From positions 398,588 through 462,587 of the forward strand of contig JACIXY010000001.1 of the NCBI GenBank assembly GCA_014360195.1: a stretch of 64,000 nucleotides of DNA, read 5' to 3'. The DNA is from Bacillota bacterium. GTDB lineage: Bacteria; Bacillota; SHA-98; UBA4971. The notes beneath the pieces were generated by a model. The model saw nothing but the letters and a program-made list of their open reading frames with translations. It was not told where the DNA came from and did no database searches. Both the position numbers and the translations under genes were made by a program. Of this stretch, positions 16,607 through 25,165 are shown piece by piece; position 1 is the stretch's first letter; every line of letters begins with the position of its first letter.

Positions 16607-17290
16607 ATGAAGGACAGGGTGAGATCTGGTTTCGCGTTGATGGTGGTGATCGCGGTCGTGCTGGGGGTGCTCATAGGCACGAGGAACGTCCAGGCCCCGC
16701 TGGAGAAGAGAATCGATCTCGCAGCAGACGGCGATGCGCAGCCGGCCGCCACAAGAAGCGGTGGCGCGGCAAGCGGTGGCTCGCCCGCTGCCACACATGC
16801 TGGCCCTGGGACCGAGGTCCAGAGCCAGACTCAGGCAGGGACGGCCACCCCAACACCAGCGCAGACCCCGCCGACCCAGCGGGCCGCCACTGCGCCGACG
16901 GGGAATGGCGCGACCATGGCAGGCGCCGATGTCACCGGTGAGGACTTCTTTTCTCAGTACCGACTCGAACGCAGTCGCGCGCGGTCCAGGAATATCGAGC
17001 TTCTCCGGCAGATCATAGCCGACGAAAGGGCGTCCGAGGAGGCCCGGGCCGCTGCCAGCACGCAGCTTGTGGATCTGTCGAAGAAGAGCGAGGCTGAGGC
17101 GGAGGCAGAAGCGCTCATATGCGCGAGAGGCTACAAGGACGCCCTCGTGTTTGTGCGCGGCGACACCTGCGATGTGGTTGTGTCAGGACCCGAGCTGACA
17201 CGGTTCGATGCCGAGCAAATCGGGGACATCGTGGCAAGGTGCCTGGGACTCGAGCTCGCCAACATAACCATAATCGAACGAGGGGATTAG
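16607..17290 (+). CDS. spoIIIAH: Stage III sporulation protein AH
   Basis: SpoIIIAH crosses the intermembrane space and binds forespore SpoIIQ, completing the channel. It is 227 residues long with an N-terminal membrane helix (FALMVVIAVVLGVLIGT), a long Ala/Thr/Pro/Gln-rich spacer to about residue 100, then the YscJ/FliF-like ring-building domain with FFSQYRLERSRARS, CARGYKDALVF and a C-terminal IGDIVARCLGLELANITIIER. ATG at 16607 is preferred over GTG at 16598 because the GAGGTAGGTG lies at 16591-16600. It is the last gene of the operon. Confidence 0.94.
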   Translation: MKDRVRSGFALMVVIAVVLGVLIGTRNVQAPLEKRIDLAADGDAQPAATRSGGAASGGSPAATHAGPGTEVQSQTQAGTATPTPAQTPPTQRAATAPTGNGATMAGADVTGEDFFSQYRLERSRARSRNIELLRQIIADERASEEARAAASTQLVDLSKKSEAEAEAEALICARGYKDALVFVRGDTCDVVVSGPELTRFDAEQIGDIVARCLGLELANITIIERGD

Positions 17291-17502
17291 CCCTACTTTG
17301 TCAGATATGAAATGCCCTGGTCTTGGGGGCTTGGCGACGGACAGGCCCCGCAGGGCGACTCGTGACATAACAGGGTAGTCCCCCGCGCTGGCCTGCCGAT
17401 GACTGATACGGGGTGGCCGAAGCAGGAAACGCGGTACTTGTGGTGAATATACCAAGGCATAGCCCGGAACCCCGGCGCAACCCCCGCGGCTAGTGGTTCC
17501 AG

Positions 17503-17531
17503 TTGCCGGGAAGGCTATAAATGCGTATATT
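17503..17531 (+). promoter_or_regulatory. Putative vegetative promoter for accBC
   Basis: TTGCCG (17503-17508) and TATATT (17526-17531) are separated by 17 bp, and predicted transcription would begin about 25 bases before the accB start. The 270 bases between spoIIIAH and accB hold no gene and show a break between the sporulation operon and a housekeeping unit. Confidence 0.55.
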
Positions 17532-17563
17532 CATCCAGTTTCAGGGAAGGCAGGCTGCAAGAG

Positions 17564-18043
17564 TTGGGACTCAAAGAACTGCGACGCGAGATCGCCGGGC
17601 TCGCAAAGATAATGAACGCCCATGACATCGCGGAGATCGAGGTTACCACGGATGGAGTGTCTGTCAAATTGAAGCGGGCGGGCATGCTGGTCCGCACCCA
17701 GCAAGGACGGGAGGTCGTCCAGCCTGAGGCTCCGCTTCAGGAGAAAACCACGTTCGCTGAGGCGACACCGCAAGCCAGGGCAGAGGTGACTGCCCGCGAC
17801 AACCACATCACGATTCCTGCCCCTATGGTGGGCACATTCTATAGGGCACCCGCCCCCGACGCGGAGCCTTATGTCGAGATCGGGGATGTGGTCTCCCCCG
17901 GGCAGGTGGTGTGCATCATCGAGGCCATGAAGATCATGAACGAGATACAGGCCGAGGTGAGGGGCAGGGTCGTGGAGATCCTGGTGGAGAACGCCGAGCC
18001 CGTGGAGTACGGTCAGCCCCTCTTCGTCCTCGAGGCTCTCTAA
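17564..18043 (+). CDS. accB: Biotin carboxyl carrier protein of acetyl-CoA carboxylase
   Basis: AccB carries the biotin that AccC carboxylates, in the first step of fatty acid synthesis. It has 159 residues, the usual length. The N-terminal segment ([23 protein letters not shown]) is followed by a variable linker and the biotinyl domain (about 83-159), with the biotinylation motif EAMKIMNEI and the thumb-region [12 protein letters not shown]. The start is TTG at 17564; AGGGAAGG lies 13 bp upstream, so the ribosome site is weakly spaced. It is followed by accC after 77 bp. Confidence 0.95.
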   Translation: MGLKELRREIAGLAKIMNAHDIAEIEVTTDGVSVKLKRAGMLVRTQQGREVVQPEAPLQEKTTFAEATPQARAEVTARDNHITIPAPMVGTFYRAPAPDAEPYVEIGDVVSPGQVVCIIEAMKIMNEIQAEVRGRVVEILVENAEPVEYGQPLFVLEAL

Positions 18044-18120
18044 GTTCTAAAGCCAGGGTTGCTGCAATTCATACATGCTGCATTCATACATGCTGCATCG
18101 AAAATCGCAGGAGGTACGGC

Positions 18121-19488
18121 GTGTCAGAGCTTTCCATCAGGAAGGTCCTCGTGGCGAACAGGGGCGAGGTCGCGGTCCGCATCATAAGAGCGGCGAAGGA
18201 GCTTGGCATAAAAACAGTCGCGGTGTACTCCGAGGCCGACCGGGGTTCGCTTGCGACAAGGCTGGCCGACGAGGCTTACTGCATCGGCCCGGGGCCCAGC
18301 ACCCAGAGCTACTTGAACGTGCCCAATATCATCAGCGCAGCGATGCTATCAGGGGCGGACGCGATCCATCCGGGTTACGGCTTTTTGGCCGAGAACCCCT
18401 ATTTCGCCGAGATTTGTGAGTCTCACAACATAAAATTCATAGGCCCCAGCGCGCGCGTCATGAGCGTCATGGGAGACAAAGCCGAGGCGAAGCGGGCGAT
18501 GGCCGCGGCCGGGCTTCCCGTGATCCCTGGCACCCCCGGCGTGATACAGGACGAGAAAGAGGCGCTGGCCTTTGCAGAGGAGTACGGGTTCCCGGTCATG
18601 GTGAAAGCGGCCGCAGGCGGCGGGGGCAAGGGGATGCGCGCAGCATCCAGCAGACAGGAGCTTGTGACCGCTATCAGGTTCGCTCAGGCTGAGGCTGAGG
18701 CCGCGTTTGGCGTGGCAGGAGTCTACCTCGAGAAGATCCTCGATCGCCCGAGGCATGTCGAGGTGCAGGTGCTCGCTGACGAGGACGGGCACGCGATCCA
18801 CCTTGGCGAGCGGGACTGCTCGGTACAGAGGAAGCACCAGAAGCTCGTGGAGGAGTCACCCTCGCCGGCCGTGGACGAGCGGCTGAGAAGGGCTATAGGT
18901 GAGGCGGCAGTGCGGGGCGCCCTCGCTGTGGGTTACACTAACGCTGGCACCATGGAGTTCCTCGTGGACGCGTCCGGAGCGTTCTACTTCATGGAGATGA
19001 ACACCAGGGTGCAGGTGGAGCACCCCGTGACCGAGCTCGTAACAGGCATCGACATCGTTAAGGCGCAGTTCATGATAGCGGCGGGCGAATCCATCGCGGT
19101 CACACAGAACGATATCACGCTTTCGGGCCATGCTATCGAATGCAGAATCAACGCGGAGGACCCCTCCCGGAACTTCATGCCCTCGCCCGGCCGGGTGTCC
19201 TCGCTCATCCTCCCGGGCGGGCCCGGGGTCCGGGTCGACACGGCCCTTTTCGCGGGTTGCGACGTGCCGCCGCATTACGACTCGCTTATCGGAAAGGTGG
19301 CCGTGTGGGGCCGCGACCGCACCGAGGCCATCGAAAGGATGGCAAGGGCGCTGGATGAGATCGAGATCGAGGGTGTTTCCACGAACGTCGCTTTCCAGCG
19401 GAGGCTAATAGGCAGTTCCCGGTTCCGCAACGCGGCGATCTATTGTGACGACGACGTTCTGGCTCTTGTCACCGGGGACGAGCCTTAA
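18121..19488 (+). CDS. accC: Biotin carboxylase subunit of acetyl-CoA carboxylase
   Basis: AccC uses ATP and bicarbonate to carboxylate biotin on AccB. It has 455 residues, including the biotin carboxylase N domain ([14 protein letters not shown]), an ATP-grasp domain with the glycine-rich loop [10 protein letters not shown], the [13 protein letters not shown] motif, the catalytic [14 protein letters not shown], and the C-terminal domain. The start is GTG at 18121, 6 bp after GGAGG. The upstream gap holds a 15-bp direct repeat (ATTCATACATGCTGC twice, about 18067-18096) of unknown meaning. Confidence 0.96.
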   Translation: MSELSIRKVLVANRGEVAVRIIRAAKELGIKTVAVYSEADRGSLATRLADEAYCIGPGPSTQSYLNVPNIISAAMLSGADAIHPGYGFLAENPYFAEICESHNIKFIGPSARVMSVMGDKAEAKRAMAAAGLPVIPGTPGVIQDEKEALAFAEEYGFPVMVKAAAGGGGKGMRAASSRQELVTAIRFAQAEAEAAFGVAGVYLEKILDRPRHVEVQVLADEDGHAIHLGERDCSVQRKHQKLVEESPSPAVDERLRRAIGEAAVRGALAVGYTNAGTMEFLVDASGAFYFMEMNTRVQVEHPVTELVTGIDIVKAQFMIAAGESIAVTQNDITLSGHAIECRINAEDPSRNFMPSPGRVSSLILPGGPGVRVDTALFAGCDVPPHYDSLIGKVAVWGRDRTEAIERMARALDEIEIEGVSTNVAFQRRLIGSSRFRNAAIYCDDDVLALVTGDEP

Positions 19489-19489
19489 T

Positions 19490-19518
19490 TTGCCAAGAGA
19501 TACGTGAACTGGTATAAT
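19490..19518 (+). promoter_or_regulatory. Strong vegetative-type promoter for the asp23 cluster
   Basis: TTGCCA (19490-19495) and a perfect TATAAT (19513-19518) with a 17-bp spacer lie immediately after the accC stop codon. Transcription would start around 19525, about 20 bases before the first gene. Confidence 0.75.
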
Positions 19519-19544
19519 ACAGCCGGAAGGAGGGCCAGGACGCC

Positions 19545-19964
19545 ATGCAGCCAGGAGATCTGGGATATTATGATGACGCTCGTTCGCACGAAGCCCACGA
19601 GAATCTGGGGAGCATCAAGATCGCGAGCGAGGTTGTGGGAGTGATCGCAGGCCTCGCTGCGACTGAGGTAGAGGGGATAGCCGGCATGAGCGGCGGCATC
19701 ACCGGAGGCATAGCTGAGCTGCTCGGGCGCCGGAACCTGTCCAAGGGGGTCAAGGTGGAGGTCGGCGAGAAGGAGGCTGCCGTCGATCTTTTCGTTGTGG
19801 TCAACTACGGGGTGCGGATCCCCGATGTCGCCTGGAAAGTGCAGCAGAATGTGAAGAGAGCCATCGAGAGCATGACCGGGCGCGAAGTGGTGGAGGTGAA
19901 CGTCCACGTGCAGGGAGTGAGCTTCCCGCACGAGGAGAAGCAGGAAACCCCGAGGGTGCGCTGA
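19545..19964 (+). CDS. Asp23/Gls24 family envelope stress protein (YqhY-like)
   Basis: Asp23-family proteins are small cytoplasmic proteins recruited to the membrane by AmaP, linked to envelope stress and, for YqhY, to acetyl-CoA carboxylase control. It has 139 residues with the family signatures IKIASEVVGVIAGLAATEVEG, MSGGITGGIAELLGR, and KVEVGEKEAAVDLFVVVNYG. It follows accBC as yqhY does in B. subtilis and is followed by its presumed anchor. The start is ATG at 19545 after GGAAGGAGG. Confidence 0.93.
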   Translation: MQPGDLGYYDDARSHEAHENLGSIKIASEVVGVIAGLAATEVEGIAGMSGGITGGIAELLGRRNLSKGVKVEVGEKEAAVDLFVVVNYGVRIPDVAWKVQQNVKRAIESMTGREVVEVNVHVQGVSFPHEEKQETPRVR

Positions 19965-19993
19965 CCAGGAAGGTGAAAGGAGCAACTTTCACG

Positions 19994-20539
19994 ATGAGAG
20001 TCTACGACCGGGTCGTCGTGTTCATTTCGTCCCTCGTGATGCTTGGGACAGGCTTGCTGTTCCTCGTTATGGCATTTGGGCCCAACCCCACCAGGCTGTT
20101 CACCGACGTGTTCCTTACCGGGCCTTTCGGAAGCCTCCGCCCCGCGACCATTGTGGGCGCCGCCGTGGCTGTGGCTCTGGGGCTTTATCTCATGTGGCTC
20201 GCCACCCGCGGGCGCGGGCGGCGGAGGCCCATCATCCGGGGGACAAGCCTCGGCGAGGTCAGGATCGCGCAGGCTGCGGTGGAGGCGCTGGTCCGGCGGG
20301 CGGCGAGGGAGGTCCCGGGAACTCAGGACGTTGACACGGTGGTGGATACCTCTGGCGAGGAACTGGAGATATACGTATCCGTGACGGTCAGCCCCGACAT
20401 CTCCATTCCGTCCGTTGCCGAGCAAATTCAGACGAAGCTGGCGCGTTACATCGGAGACACCGTGGGGGTGGACGTGTCGAAGGTGTCTGTGAACGTCAGG
20501 AACATCGGCCACGAGCAGAAAACCCCGAGAGTGGTGTAG
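19994..20539 (+). CDS. amaP: Alkaline shock response membrane anchor protein AmaP
   Basis: AmaP anchors Asp23 proteins at the membrane. It has 181 residues with two N-terminal helices (about 6-28 and 50-70) and an Asp23-like soluble C-terminal domain (GEVRIAQAAVEALVRRAA, ELEIYVSVTVSPDISIPSV, VDVSKVSVNVRNI). ATG at 19994 was chosen, with AAGGAG 11 bp upstream; a GTG at 19973 would add seven residues. It lies between the asp23 and DUF2273 genes, a common trio. Confidence 0.88.
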   Translation: MRVYDRVVVFISSLVMLGTGLLFLVMAFGPNPTRLFTDVFLTGPFGSLRPATIVGAAVAVALGLYLMWLATRGRGRRRPIIRGTSLGEVRIAQAAVEALVRRAAREVPGTQDVDTVVDTSGEELEIYVSVTVSPDISIPSVAEQIQTKLARYIGDTVGVDVSKVSVNVRNIGHEQKTPRVV

Positions 20540-20560
20540 TTTTAGAAGGGGGGCAGGTTC

Positions 20561-20791
20561 ATGCGGCCCGAGATGCGGGAGATACTGCGCATAGCCCTCG
20601 AACACCCGGGGAAGGTGTTCGGGTCGATATTCGGGTTCATTGTTGGATGGGTGATGATCCTCTTCAGCCCCATCGCCGGCCTCTATCTTGCCGGCTGCGT
20701 CGCCGCTGGTTATCTCATCGGCCGGCACATCGACAGCCGCAGGAGCATCAGAGAGGTCCTTGAAGAGTTTCTTCCTCCTCAGGAACGCTAA
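20561..20791 (+). CDS. Small DUF2273 membrane protein
   Basis: A 76-residue protein with two hydrophobic segments (about 20-36 and 40-54) joined by a Pro turn, and a basic/acidic C-terminal tail. It matches the DUF2273 small integral membrane family that accompanies asp23 and amaP; its exact role is not known. The TAA stop (20789-20791) lies inside the left terminal repeat of the following element, suggesting that the element created or replaced the original 3' end. Confidence 0.82.
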   Translation: MRPEMREILRIALEHPGKVFGSIFGFIVGWVMILFSPIAGLYLAGCVAAGYLIGRHIDSRRSIREVLEEFLPPQER

Positions 20792-20921
20792 GTGGGGGTT
20801 CGTTAGTTTCTTTGGTTCCTCCAGGTTTCCCAGCGGCTATTGGGCTTCCGGTGTTGCGCTCTGTCTTTGAGTCATCGGCAGCCCCTCCCAGAGTCGGGAG
20901 CACTCCAACACCCCCACTTAG
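20788..20921 (-). repeat. CTAAGTG intergenic element, full copy, reverse orientation
   Basis: The ends are CTAAGTGGGGGT and its inverted counterpart ACACCCCCACTTAG. Read on the minus strand it contains GCTCCCGACTCTGGGAG (a hairpin), the GATGACTCAAAGA core, and GCGCAACACCGG, the same order as in the copies at 29446 and 60186. No protein is encoded. It separates the asp23 cluster from nusB and provides the stop codon of the gene on its left. Confidence 0.85.
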
Positions 20922-20951
20922 ATGCGGCGCAGGTTGCGCGAGGTGAGAGGT

Positions 20952-21377
20952 TTGACAAGAAGAGATGCGCGCGAAGCCGCGTTTATTGCGCTCTTTCAGA
21001 TAGATGTCGGCCGAGCCGCGATGGAGCCCGCAATCCACGCCGCTACGAGGGGCAAGCGCGTCGATGACCGAAGCCTTGAGTACCTCCGGAAAACGGTGTC
21101 CGGGGTCATCGAGCATCGGGCGGACATCGACAGGACCATATCCAGACTGGCGATCGGGTGGTCGCTCGACCGCATGGGCACGGTTGACCGGAACCTTTTG
21201 CGCCTTGCGGTATACGAGATTCTGCATCTCGACGACGTGCCCGTAGGCGTGGCCATCAATGAAGCTGTCGCCCTTGCGAAGAAGTTCGGCGACGAGGAGT
21301 CAGGCAAGTTCATCAACGGCATTTTGGGCAGGCTTGCAAGGGAGATGGCCGCAAACCCTGATGATACCCGTGAGTAG
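20952..21377 (+). CDS. nusB: Transcription antitermination factor NusB
   Basis: NusB binds boxA RNA with S10 (NusE) in rRNA antitermination. It is a 141-residue all-helical protein with the family start LTRRDAREAAFIALFQID, the middle motif WSLDRMGTVDRNLLRLAVYEI, and the C-terminal VAINEAVALAKKFGDEESGKFINGIL. TTG at 20952 was chosen because it gives the standard N-terminus and follows AGGTGAGAGG. The ATG at 20922 would start inside the neighbouring repeat element. Confidence 0.95.
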   Translation: MTRRDAREAAFIALFQIDVGRAAMEPAIHAATRGKRVDDRSLEYLRKTVSGVIEHRADIDRTISRLAIGWSLDRMGTVDRNLLRLAVYEILHLDDVPVGVAINEAVALAKKFGDEESGKFINGILGRLAREMAANPDDTRE

Positions 21378-21430
21378 GCCGGTTTCGGTTTTCGGCGCTT
21401 CTCAGGAAGGCCCCGGGTGAAGGTGCTGCA

Positions 21431-22675
21431 ATGCTTACCATCTATTCGGTCTCCGACGTCAACAGGCGCATAAAGCAGGTTATCGAGGGCGACGAGTTTC
21501 TCTCCGGGATCTGGGTGCGTGGCGAGATCTCCAATTTCACCTACCACACGTCGGGGCACATGTACTTCAGCCTCAAGGACGCGTCCGCCAGGCTGAGGTG
21601 CGTAATGTTTCGAGGAAACAACATGCGCCTCAAGTTCATGCCAGCCGACGGAATGCTCGTATTCGCGTACGGCGCCGTGGGCGTGTACGAGAAAGCCGGC
21701 GACGTGCAGCTTTACGTAGAGGACATGATGCCTGCCGGCACAGGATCGCTGTACCTCGCGTTTCTGCAACTGCGCGACAGGCTCGCCGCGGAAGGCCTCC
21801 TGGACGCCGCGAGAAAAAGGCCTCTGCCGAGGTTCCCGTCGGTTGTGGGAGTCGTTACCTCGCCGACAGGTGCCGCGGTGCGGGACATCATCACGGTGAT
21901 AAGCCGGAGGGCCCCCGGCACGACGATTCTCGTCGTGCCCGCGCAGGTGCAGGGGGATGAGGCCCCTGAGAGCATCGTGAAGGCTCTTGACCTCGTGAAC
22001 CGCGCCTCGGCCCTGATCGATGTGGTCATCGTCGGGCGCGGCGGCGGCTCAATAGAGGACCTCTGGGCGTTCAACGACGAGAGGGTCGCCCGGGCCATCG
22101 CCGGTTGCAAGGTCCCGGTGATATCGGCCGTCGGGCACGAGACTGACTTCACCATCGCCGACTTCGTGGCCGACCGCCGGGCGCCGACCCCGTCTGCTGC
22201 CGCCGAGATGGCTGTCCCCGATATGGCGGAGACGAGGCAGGCCTTCCTTCAGCTCTCCTTGCGGCTCCAGGCGGCTGCAAAGGCAGAGGTCCGCAGGCAC
22301 AGGGAGCGCCTTGAGCGGGTGGCCCGGTCCCACGTTTTCAGGTTTCCCCAGGACATAACGAGAGAGCACCGGCAGAAGCTTGGCGACGCGTACCAGAGGA
22401 TGGCGGCGGCCATGGCGCATAAGCTATCCGAGAAGCGCGAGGCGTTTGGGGCGCTCGCCGCCAGGCTCGATGTGTTGAACCCGCTGGGGACGCTTGCGCG
22501 CGGTTACGGGGTGGTCAGGACGCTTCCCGAAAGGCGTGTCGTGCGCAGCGTGCGCAGCGTTGCGCGGGGCGACGGGGTAGAGGTGGTCCTCGTTGACGGG
22601 AGCCTTGAGTGCGTTGTGACCACGGTCAAGGAGGGAGGCCCTGATGCTGATGCAGGGAGAGGACGTGAAGATTGA
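21431..22675 (+). CDS. xseA: Exodeoxyribonuclease VII large subunit
   Basis: XseA is the catalytic subunit of exonuclease VII, which degrades single-stranded DNA to oligonucleotides. It has 414 residues: an N-terminal OB domain (IWVRGEISNFTYHTSGHMYFSLKD), the catalytic core with PSVVGVVTSPTGAAVRDI, GRGGGSIEDLWAFNDE and VGHETDFTIADFVADRRAPTPSAAAE, and a coiled coil followed by the LGTLARGYGVV segment. The start is ATG at 21431. It overlaps xseB by 32 bp, so the two are coupled. folD, which often precedes it, is absent here. Confidence 0.96.
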   Translation: MLTIYSVSDVNRRIKQVIEGDEFLSGIWVRGEISNFTYHTSGHMYFSLKDASARLRCVMFRGNNMRLKFMPADGMLVFAYGAVGVYEKAGDVQLYVEDMMPAGTGSLYLAFLQLRDRLAAEGLLDAARKRPLPRFPSVVGVVTSPTGAAVRDIITVISRRAPGTTILVVPAQVQGDEAPESIVKALDLVNRASALIDVVIVGRGGGSIEDLWAFNDERVARAIAGCKVPVISAVGHETDFTIADFVADRRAPTPSAAAEMAVPDMAETRQAFLQLSLRLQAAAKAEVRRHRERLERVARSHVFRFPQDITREHRQKLGDAYQRMAAAMAHKLSEKREAFGALAARLDVLNPLGTLARGYGVVRTLPERRVVRSVRSVARGDGVEVVLVDGSLECVVTTVKEGGPDADAGRGRED

Positions 22676-22898
22676 TTTCGAGAAGGCCATGGAGGAGCTC
22701 GAGAAGACAGTGTCGCGGCTGGAGGCCGGGGAGCTTACCCTGGAGGAGTCGCTGGAGGCCTTTGAGAGGGGCATGTCGCTGGTGAGGATGTGCCGAAAGA
22801 AGCTGGACGAGGCGGAGACGAAAATCGCAAAGCTGGTGGAGACGAAAGGTGGCGAGCTTGTTACCGAGCCGTTTCGCCTCGAGGAAGATGTCGGATGA
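22644..22898 (+). CDS. xseB: Exodeoxyribonuclease VII small subunit
   Basis: XseB is the small helical subunit that binds several-fold to XseA. It has 84 residues with the family motifs FEKAMEELEKTVSRLEAGELTLEESL (split here at about residues 12-37), AFERGMSLVRMCRKKLDEAE and a short tail. The ATG at 22644 lies inside xseA; a second in-frame ATG (22650) is possible. Its stop overlaps the ispA start as ATGA. Confidence 0.94.
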   Translation: MLMQGEDVKIDFEKAMEELEKTVSRLEAGELTLEESLEAFERGMSLVRMCRKKLDEAETKIAKLVETKGGELVTEPFRLEEDVG

Positions 22899-23830
22899 AC
22901 GAATGGGCACGCAGGATGAAATGCCTGGTGGATGAGGCCCTTGACCGTGCGCTGCCCCCGGAGAGCGCTCCTCCCGAGGCGCTCCACAAGGCCATGAGGT
23001 ACGCGGTCTTTCCCGGGGGGAAGCGCGTGCGGCCGCTTCTGGCGCTTGCTGCAGCGCTTGCGGCGGGGCGCAGACGCTGTGCGGCTGGCGGCGGCTTCGA
23101 TGGCGGCGACCAGGCGATCATGCGGCGGGCTATGCCGTGCGCGGTCGCGGTGGAGCTCGTGCACTCGTATTCCCTCATCCACGACGACCTTCCGGCCATG
23201 GACGACGACGACTTCAGACGAGGCCGTCCCACTGTGCACAGAGCATTCGGAGAGGCTCTGGCGATCCTCGCAGGCGATGCGCTTCTCCCGCTAGCCTTTG
23301 AGGTCTTGTCAGGGGAGGAAGCACGCCGCCTGATGGGCTTTGAGGCGGCAGCCAGCGCTGTGTGGGAGCTTGCGCGCGCGTCCGGGAGCCTTGGAATGGC
23401 TGGCGGGCAGGCTATCGACGTCGCGGCCGCGGAGCGCATGAACCGTCCCGATGCCGGCGACGGAGGCAGTGGACGCAGTGACGGTACGCGCCTCCACGAA
23501 GTGGAGCGCCTCGCCGATCTCAAGACGGGCGCCCTCATACGAGCGGCCGTGCGATGCGGCGCCATTGCCGCAGGGGCGCGGCCGGATGAACTCGATGCCC
23601 TTACGCGCTACGGGGAGCTTTTCGGCCGGGCCTTTCAGGTTTTCGACGACCTCGATGATGTGGCGGACGACGGCATCGAGACGTTTCCTCACGCGATGGG
23701 GGTGGCCGGGGCGAGGCAGTACGGCGAACGCCTCCTGGCCGAGGCTGAAGAGGCGCTCTCCCTGTTTACTGCAAGCGAGGCCGCGGAGCTTCACGCGCTC
23801 ACCAGGGCGCTTGGCGGCGGCGTTGCTTGA
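22895..23830 (+). CDS. ispA: Farnesyl/geranylgeranyl diphosphate synthase
   Basis: IspA makes C15 (or C20) prenyl diphosphates from IPP and DMAPP. It has 311 residues. The first Asp-rich motif is in IHDDLPAMDDDDFRRGRPT, the second in FQVFDDLDDVADD; the Lys/Arg substrate residues lie in GGKRVRPLL. A Gly/Ser/Asp-rich insertion (about residues 185-197) is unusual. ATG at 22895 follows GAGGAAG by 7 bp. The OLE RNA promoter overlaps its stop codon. Together with dxs downstream it makes this an isoprenoid locus. Confidence 0.94.
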   Translation: MNEWARRMKCLVDEALDRALPPESAPPEALHKAMRYAVFPGGKRVRPLLALAAALAAGRRRCAAGGGFDGGDQAIMRRAMPCAVAVELVHSYSLIHDDLPAMDDDDFRRGRPTVHRAFGEALAILAGDALLPLAFEVLSGEEARRLMGFEAAASAVWELARASGSLGMAGGQAIDVAAAERMNRPDAGDGGSGRSDGTRLHEVERLADLKTGALIRAAVRCGAIAAGARPDELDALTRYGELFGRAFQVFDDLDDVADDGIETFPHAMGVAGARQYGERLLAEAEEALSLFTASEAAELHALTRALGGGVA

Positions 23831-23855
23831 AGGCAAAGGGCGCCTGTGTTATAAT
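23827..23855 (+). promoter_or_regulatory. Promoter of the OLE RNA
   Basis: TTGAAG (23827-23832) overlaps the ispA stop. After 17 bp comes a perfect TATAAT (23850-23855) with an extended -10 TG. Transcription would start around 23861-23863, precisely where the RNA's closing stem begins. This is among the best promoters in the window and suggests abundant, independent expression. Confidence 0.8.
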
Positions 23856-23860
23856 CATTC

Positions 23861-24488
23861 GTGCCAGGGCAGGTGGTGCAGTATTCTAGTCAGCACCACC
23901 ATCTTTGAAGACGGGCCTAAAAATCCGTCAAGGGCACATCGATGAAGTCCCTGGTGCTGGCCGCCGACGCCCAGTCGGGGGCTGGTGCTGGGGGTTAAGG
24001 GGAGAGGGCGATCTGCAACGGCATGCGGGCGTGGACCCTCTCCTCGCGGAGACCCGACCCCGTGGCGAGACGGCACCGACCGGCTGCCACGGCCGGGGGG
24101 TAAACCTGCACCTAGGTACGGGCAGGTGCAAGACACACCGTGCTTGGTGCAGCGTAGCCTGCCTTGAGTGGTGGGAGCGGGATTGCGGGTATCAGGGCGC
24201 AAGTCTCCTGGCCGGGAGATGGGCCCGTTGCCGCATGAAACTCCGACTGCAAAAGAGGCTAGAAGATGGTGGGCGCTGCCGAGGAAAACTCCTAGACTGT
24301 CCGAACACGTGGGGCATTCCGGGGATTGCAGTGTGTGCTAAGTGGTAATCCGGCCGCCCGCAGGGGCAACCGCGGGAGGCGGTCGTAAACGGGAAACCGC
24401 CCGAGCGGCAACGCGAGGGAGCACCGCAGGGAAAACCAGCCGGACCTCAAGCCACAATATTTACCCGGGACGCTACCACCTGCCTGGG
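23861..24488 (+). ncRNA. OLE (ornate large extremophilic) RNA
   Basis: OLE RNA is a large, highly structured noncoding RNA of about 600 nt found mainly in anaerobic or extremophilic Bacillota. It forms a membrane-bound ribonucleoprotein with OapA. This 628-base segment fits in four ways: it has no plausible protein; it lies exactly in the known OLE context (xseA-xseB-ispA, OLE, oapA, dxs, tlyA, argR, recN); its two ends pair (CCAGGGCAGGTGGT at 23864-23877 with ACCACCTGCCTGG at 24475-24487, one bulge); and it is rich in local hairpins, for example CCTGCACCTAGGTACGGGCAGG. A strong promoter precedes it and the OapA gene follows within 25 bp. The identification rests on context and architecture; a covariance-model score would settle it. 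Confidence 0.87.
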
Positions 24489-24511
24489 ACGTTTTCGAGG
24501 TGATACTGTTC

Positions 24512-25165
24512 TTGGACCAACGTCTCGCAAGAGCTGTGTCCGTTGGTTTCACAACGTTCTTCCTCGCAATACTGGTGAACTTTGTGTCCAAGATACTCCT
24601 GGGTCGCGTCGGGCTGGTTCTTGGACTTTTTGTTCTGTTAGGCATAGTTTTCATCGGAGTCGTATTTGACGTCATCGGTACGGCCTCGACCGCCGCGAAA
24701 AAACAGCCGCTCCACGCGATGGCCGCAAAGAAGGTCTACGGTGCCCACCAGGCGCTGCGGATCGTACGGTCCGCCGACCGCGTGGCGAACTTCTGCAACG
24801 ATGTGGTGGGCGACATGGCCGGCACCGTGAGCGGAGCGGTCGGGGCGAGCATAGTCATACGGCTAATGGCGGCCATGCCTCCCCGCGTCAGCGAGACCCT
24901 GCTGAGCACGGTCGTCATCGGGATCATCGCCGGCCTCACCGTCGGAGGCAAGGCATGGAGCAAGAACATGGCTGTGAACGACGCCGAGAAGATCGTGCTC
25001 GCCGCAGGCAAGGTCATAGCCGGGATCGAGTCCATCACAGGGCTCACGTTCCTTCGCCATAGGAGGGTGAATCACCGCAGGCGCAGCCGGCCGCCGGCTG
25101 AGAGCAGGGAGCGACAAGACCGCAACCGGAAATGGAGAGATAATGAGAGTGGCAAGACTCCTTGA
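24512..25165 (+). CDS. oapA: OLE-associated membrane protein OapA
   Basis: OapA is the integral membrane partner that holds OLE RNA at the cytoplasmic membrane; the complex has been tied to alcohol, cold and magnesium stress in Bacillus halodurans. This 217-residue protein has four hydrophobic segments (about 8-28, 31-54, 108-128, 139-158 by eye), the intramembrane acidic VVFDVIGTAS motif, and a basic C-terminus (RRRVNHRRRSRP) that could contact RNA. TTG at 24512 was chosen because GAGGTGAT lies 8-9 bp upstream; a GTG at 24500 would fall within that site. It overlaps dxs by 23 bp. Assignment is from position next to the RNA plus topology. Confidence 0.85.
   Translation: MDQRLARAVSVGFTTFFLAILVNFVSKILLGRVGLVLGLFVLLGIVFIGVVFDVIGTASTAAKKQPLHAMAAKKVYGAHQALRIVRSADRVANFCNDVVGDMAGTVSGAVGASIVIRLMAAMPPRVSETLLSTVVIGIIAGLTVGGKAWSKNMAVNDAEKIVLAAGKVIAGIESITGLTFLRHRRVNHRRRSRPPAESRERQDRNRKWRDNESGKTP

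Noticed and set aside
17911..18120. Upstream extension of accC into accB
   Set aside because: GTG at 18121 with GGAGG gives the standard N-terminus; the extension only reads accB in a wrong frame.
23861..24488. RNase P RNA, tmRNA or group II intron as the identity of the noncoding segment
   Set aside because: I could not see the conserved RNase P core, a tRNA-like domain with tag frame, or intron domain V and a reverse transcriptase; gene context and the neighbouring membrane protein fit OLE.
24292..24675. Minus-strand frame overlapping the 3' part of the OLE RNA and oapA
   Set aside because: It has no ribosome site and no domain, and it crosses both the RNA and the real oapA gene.
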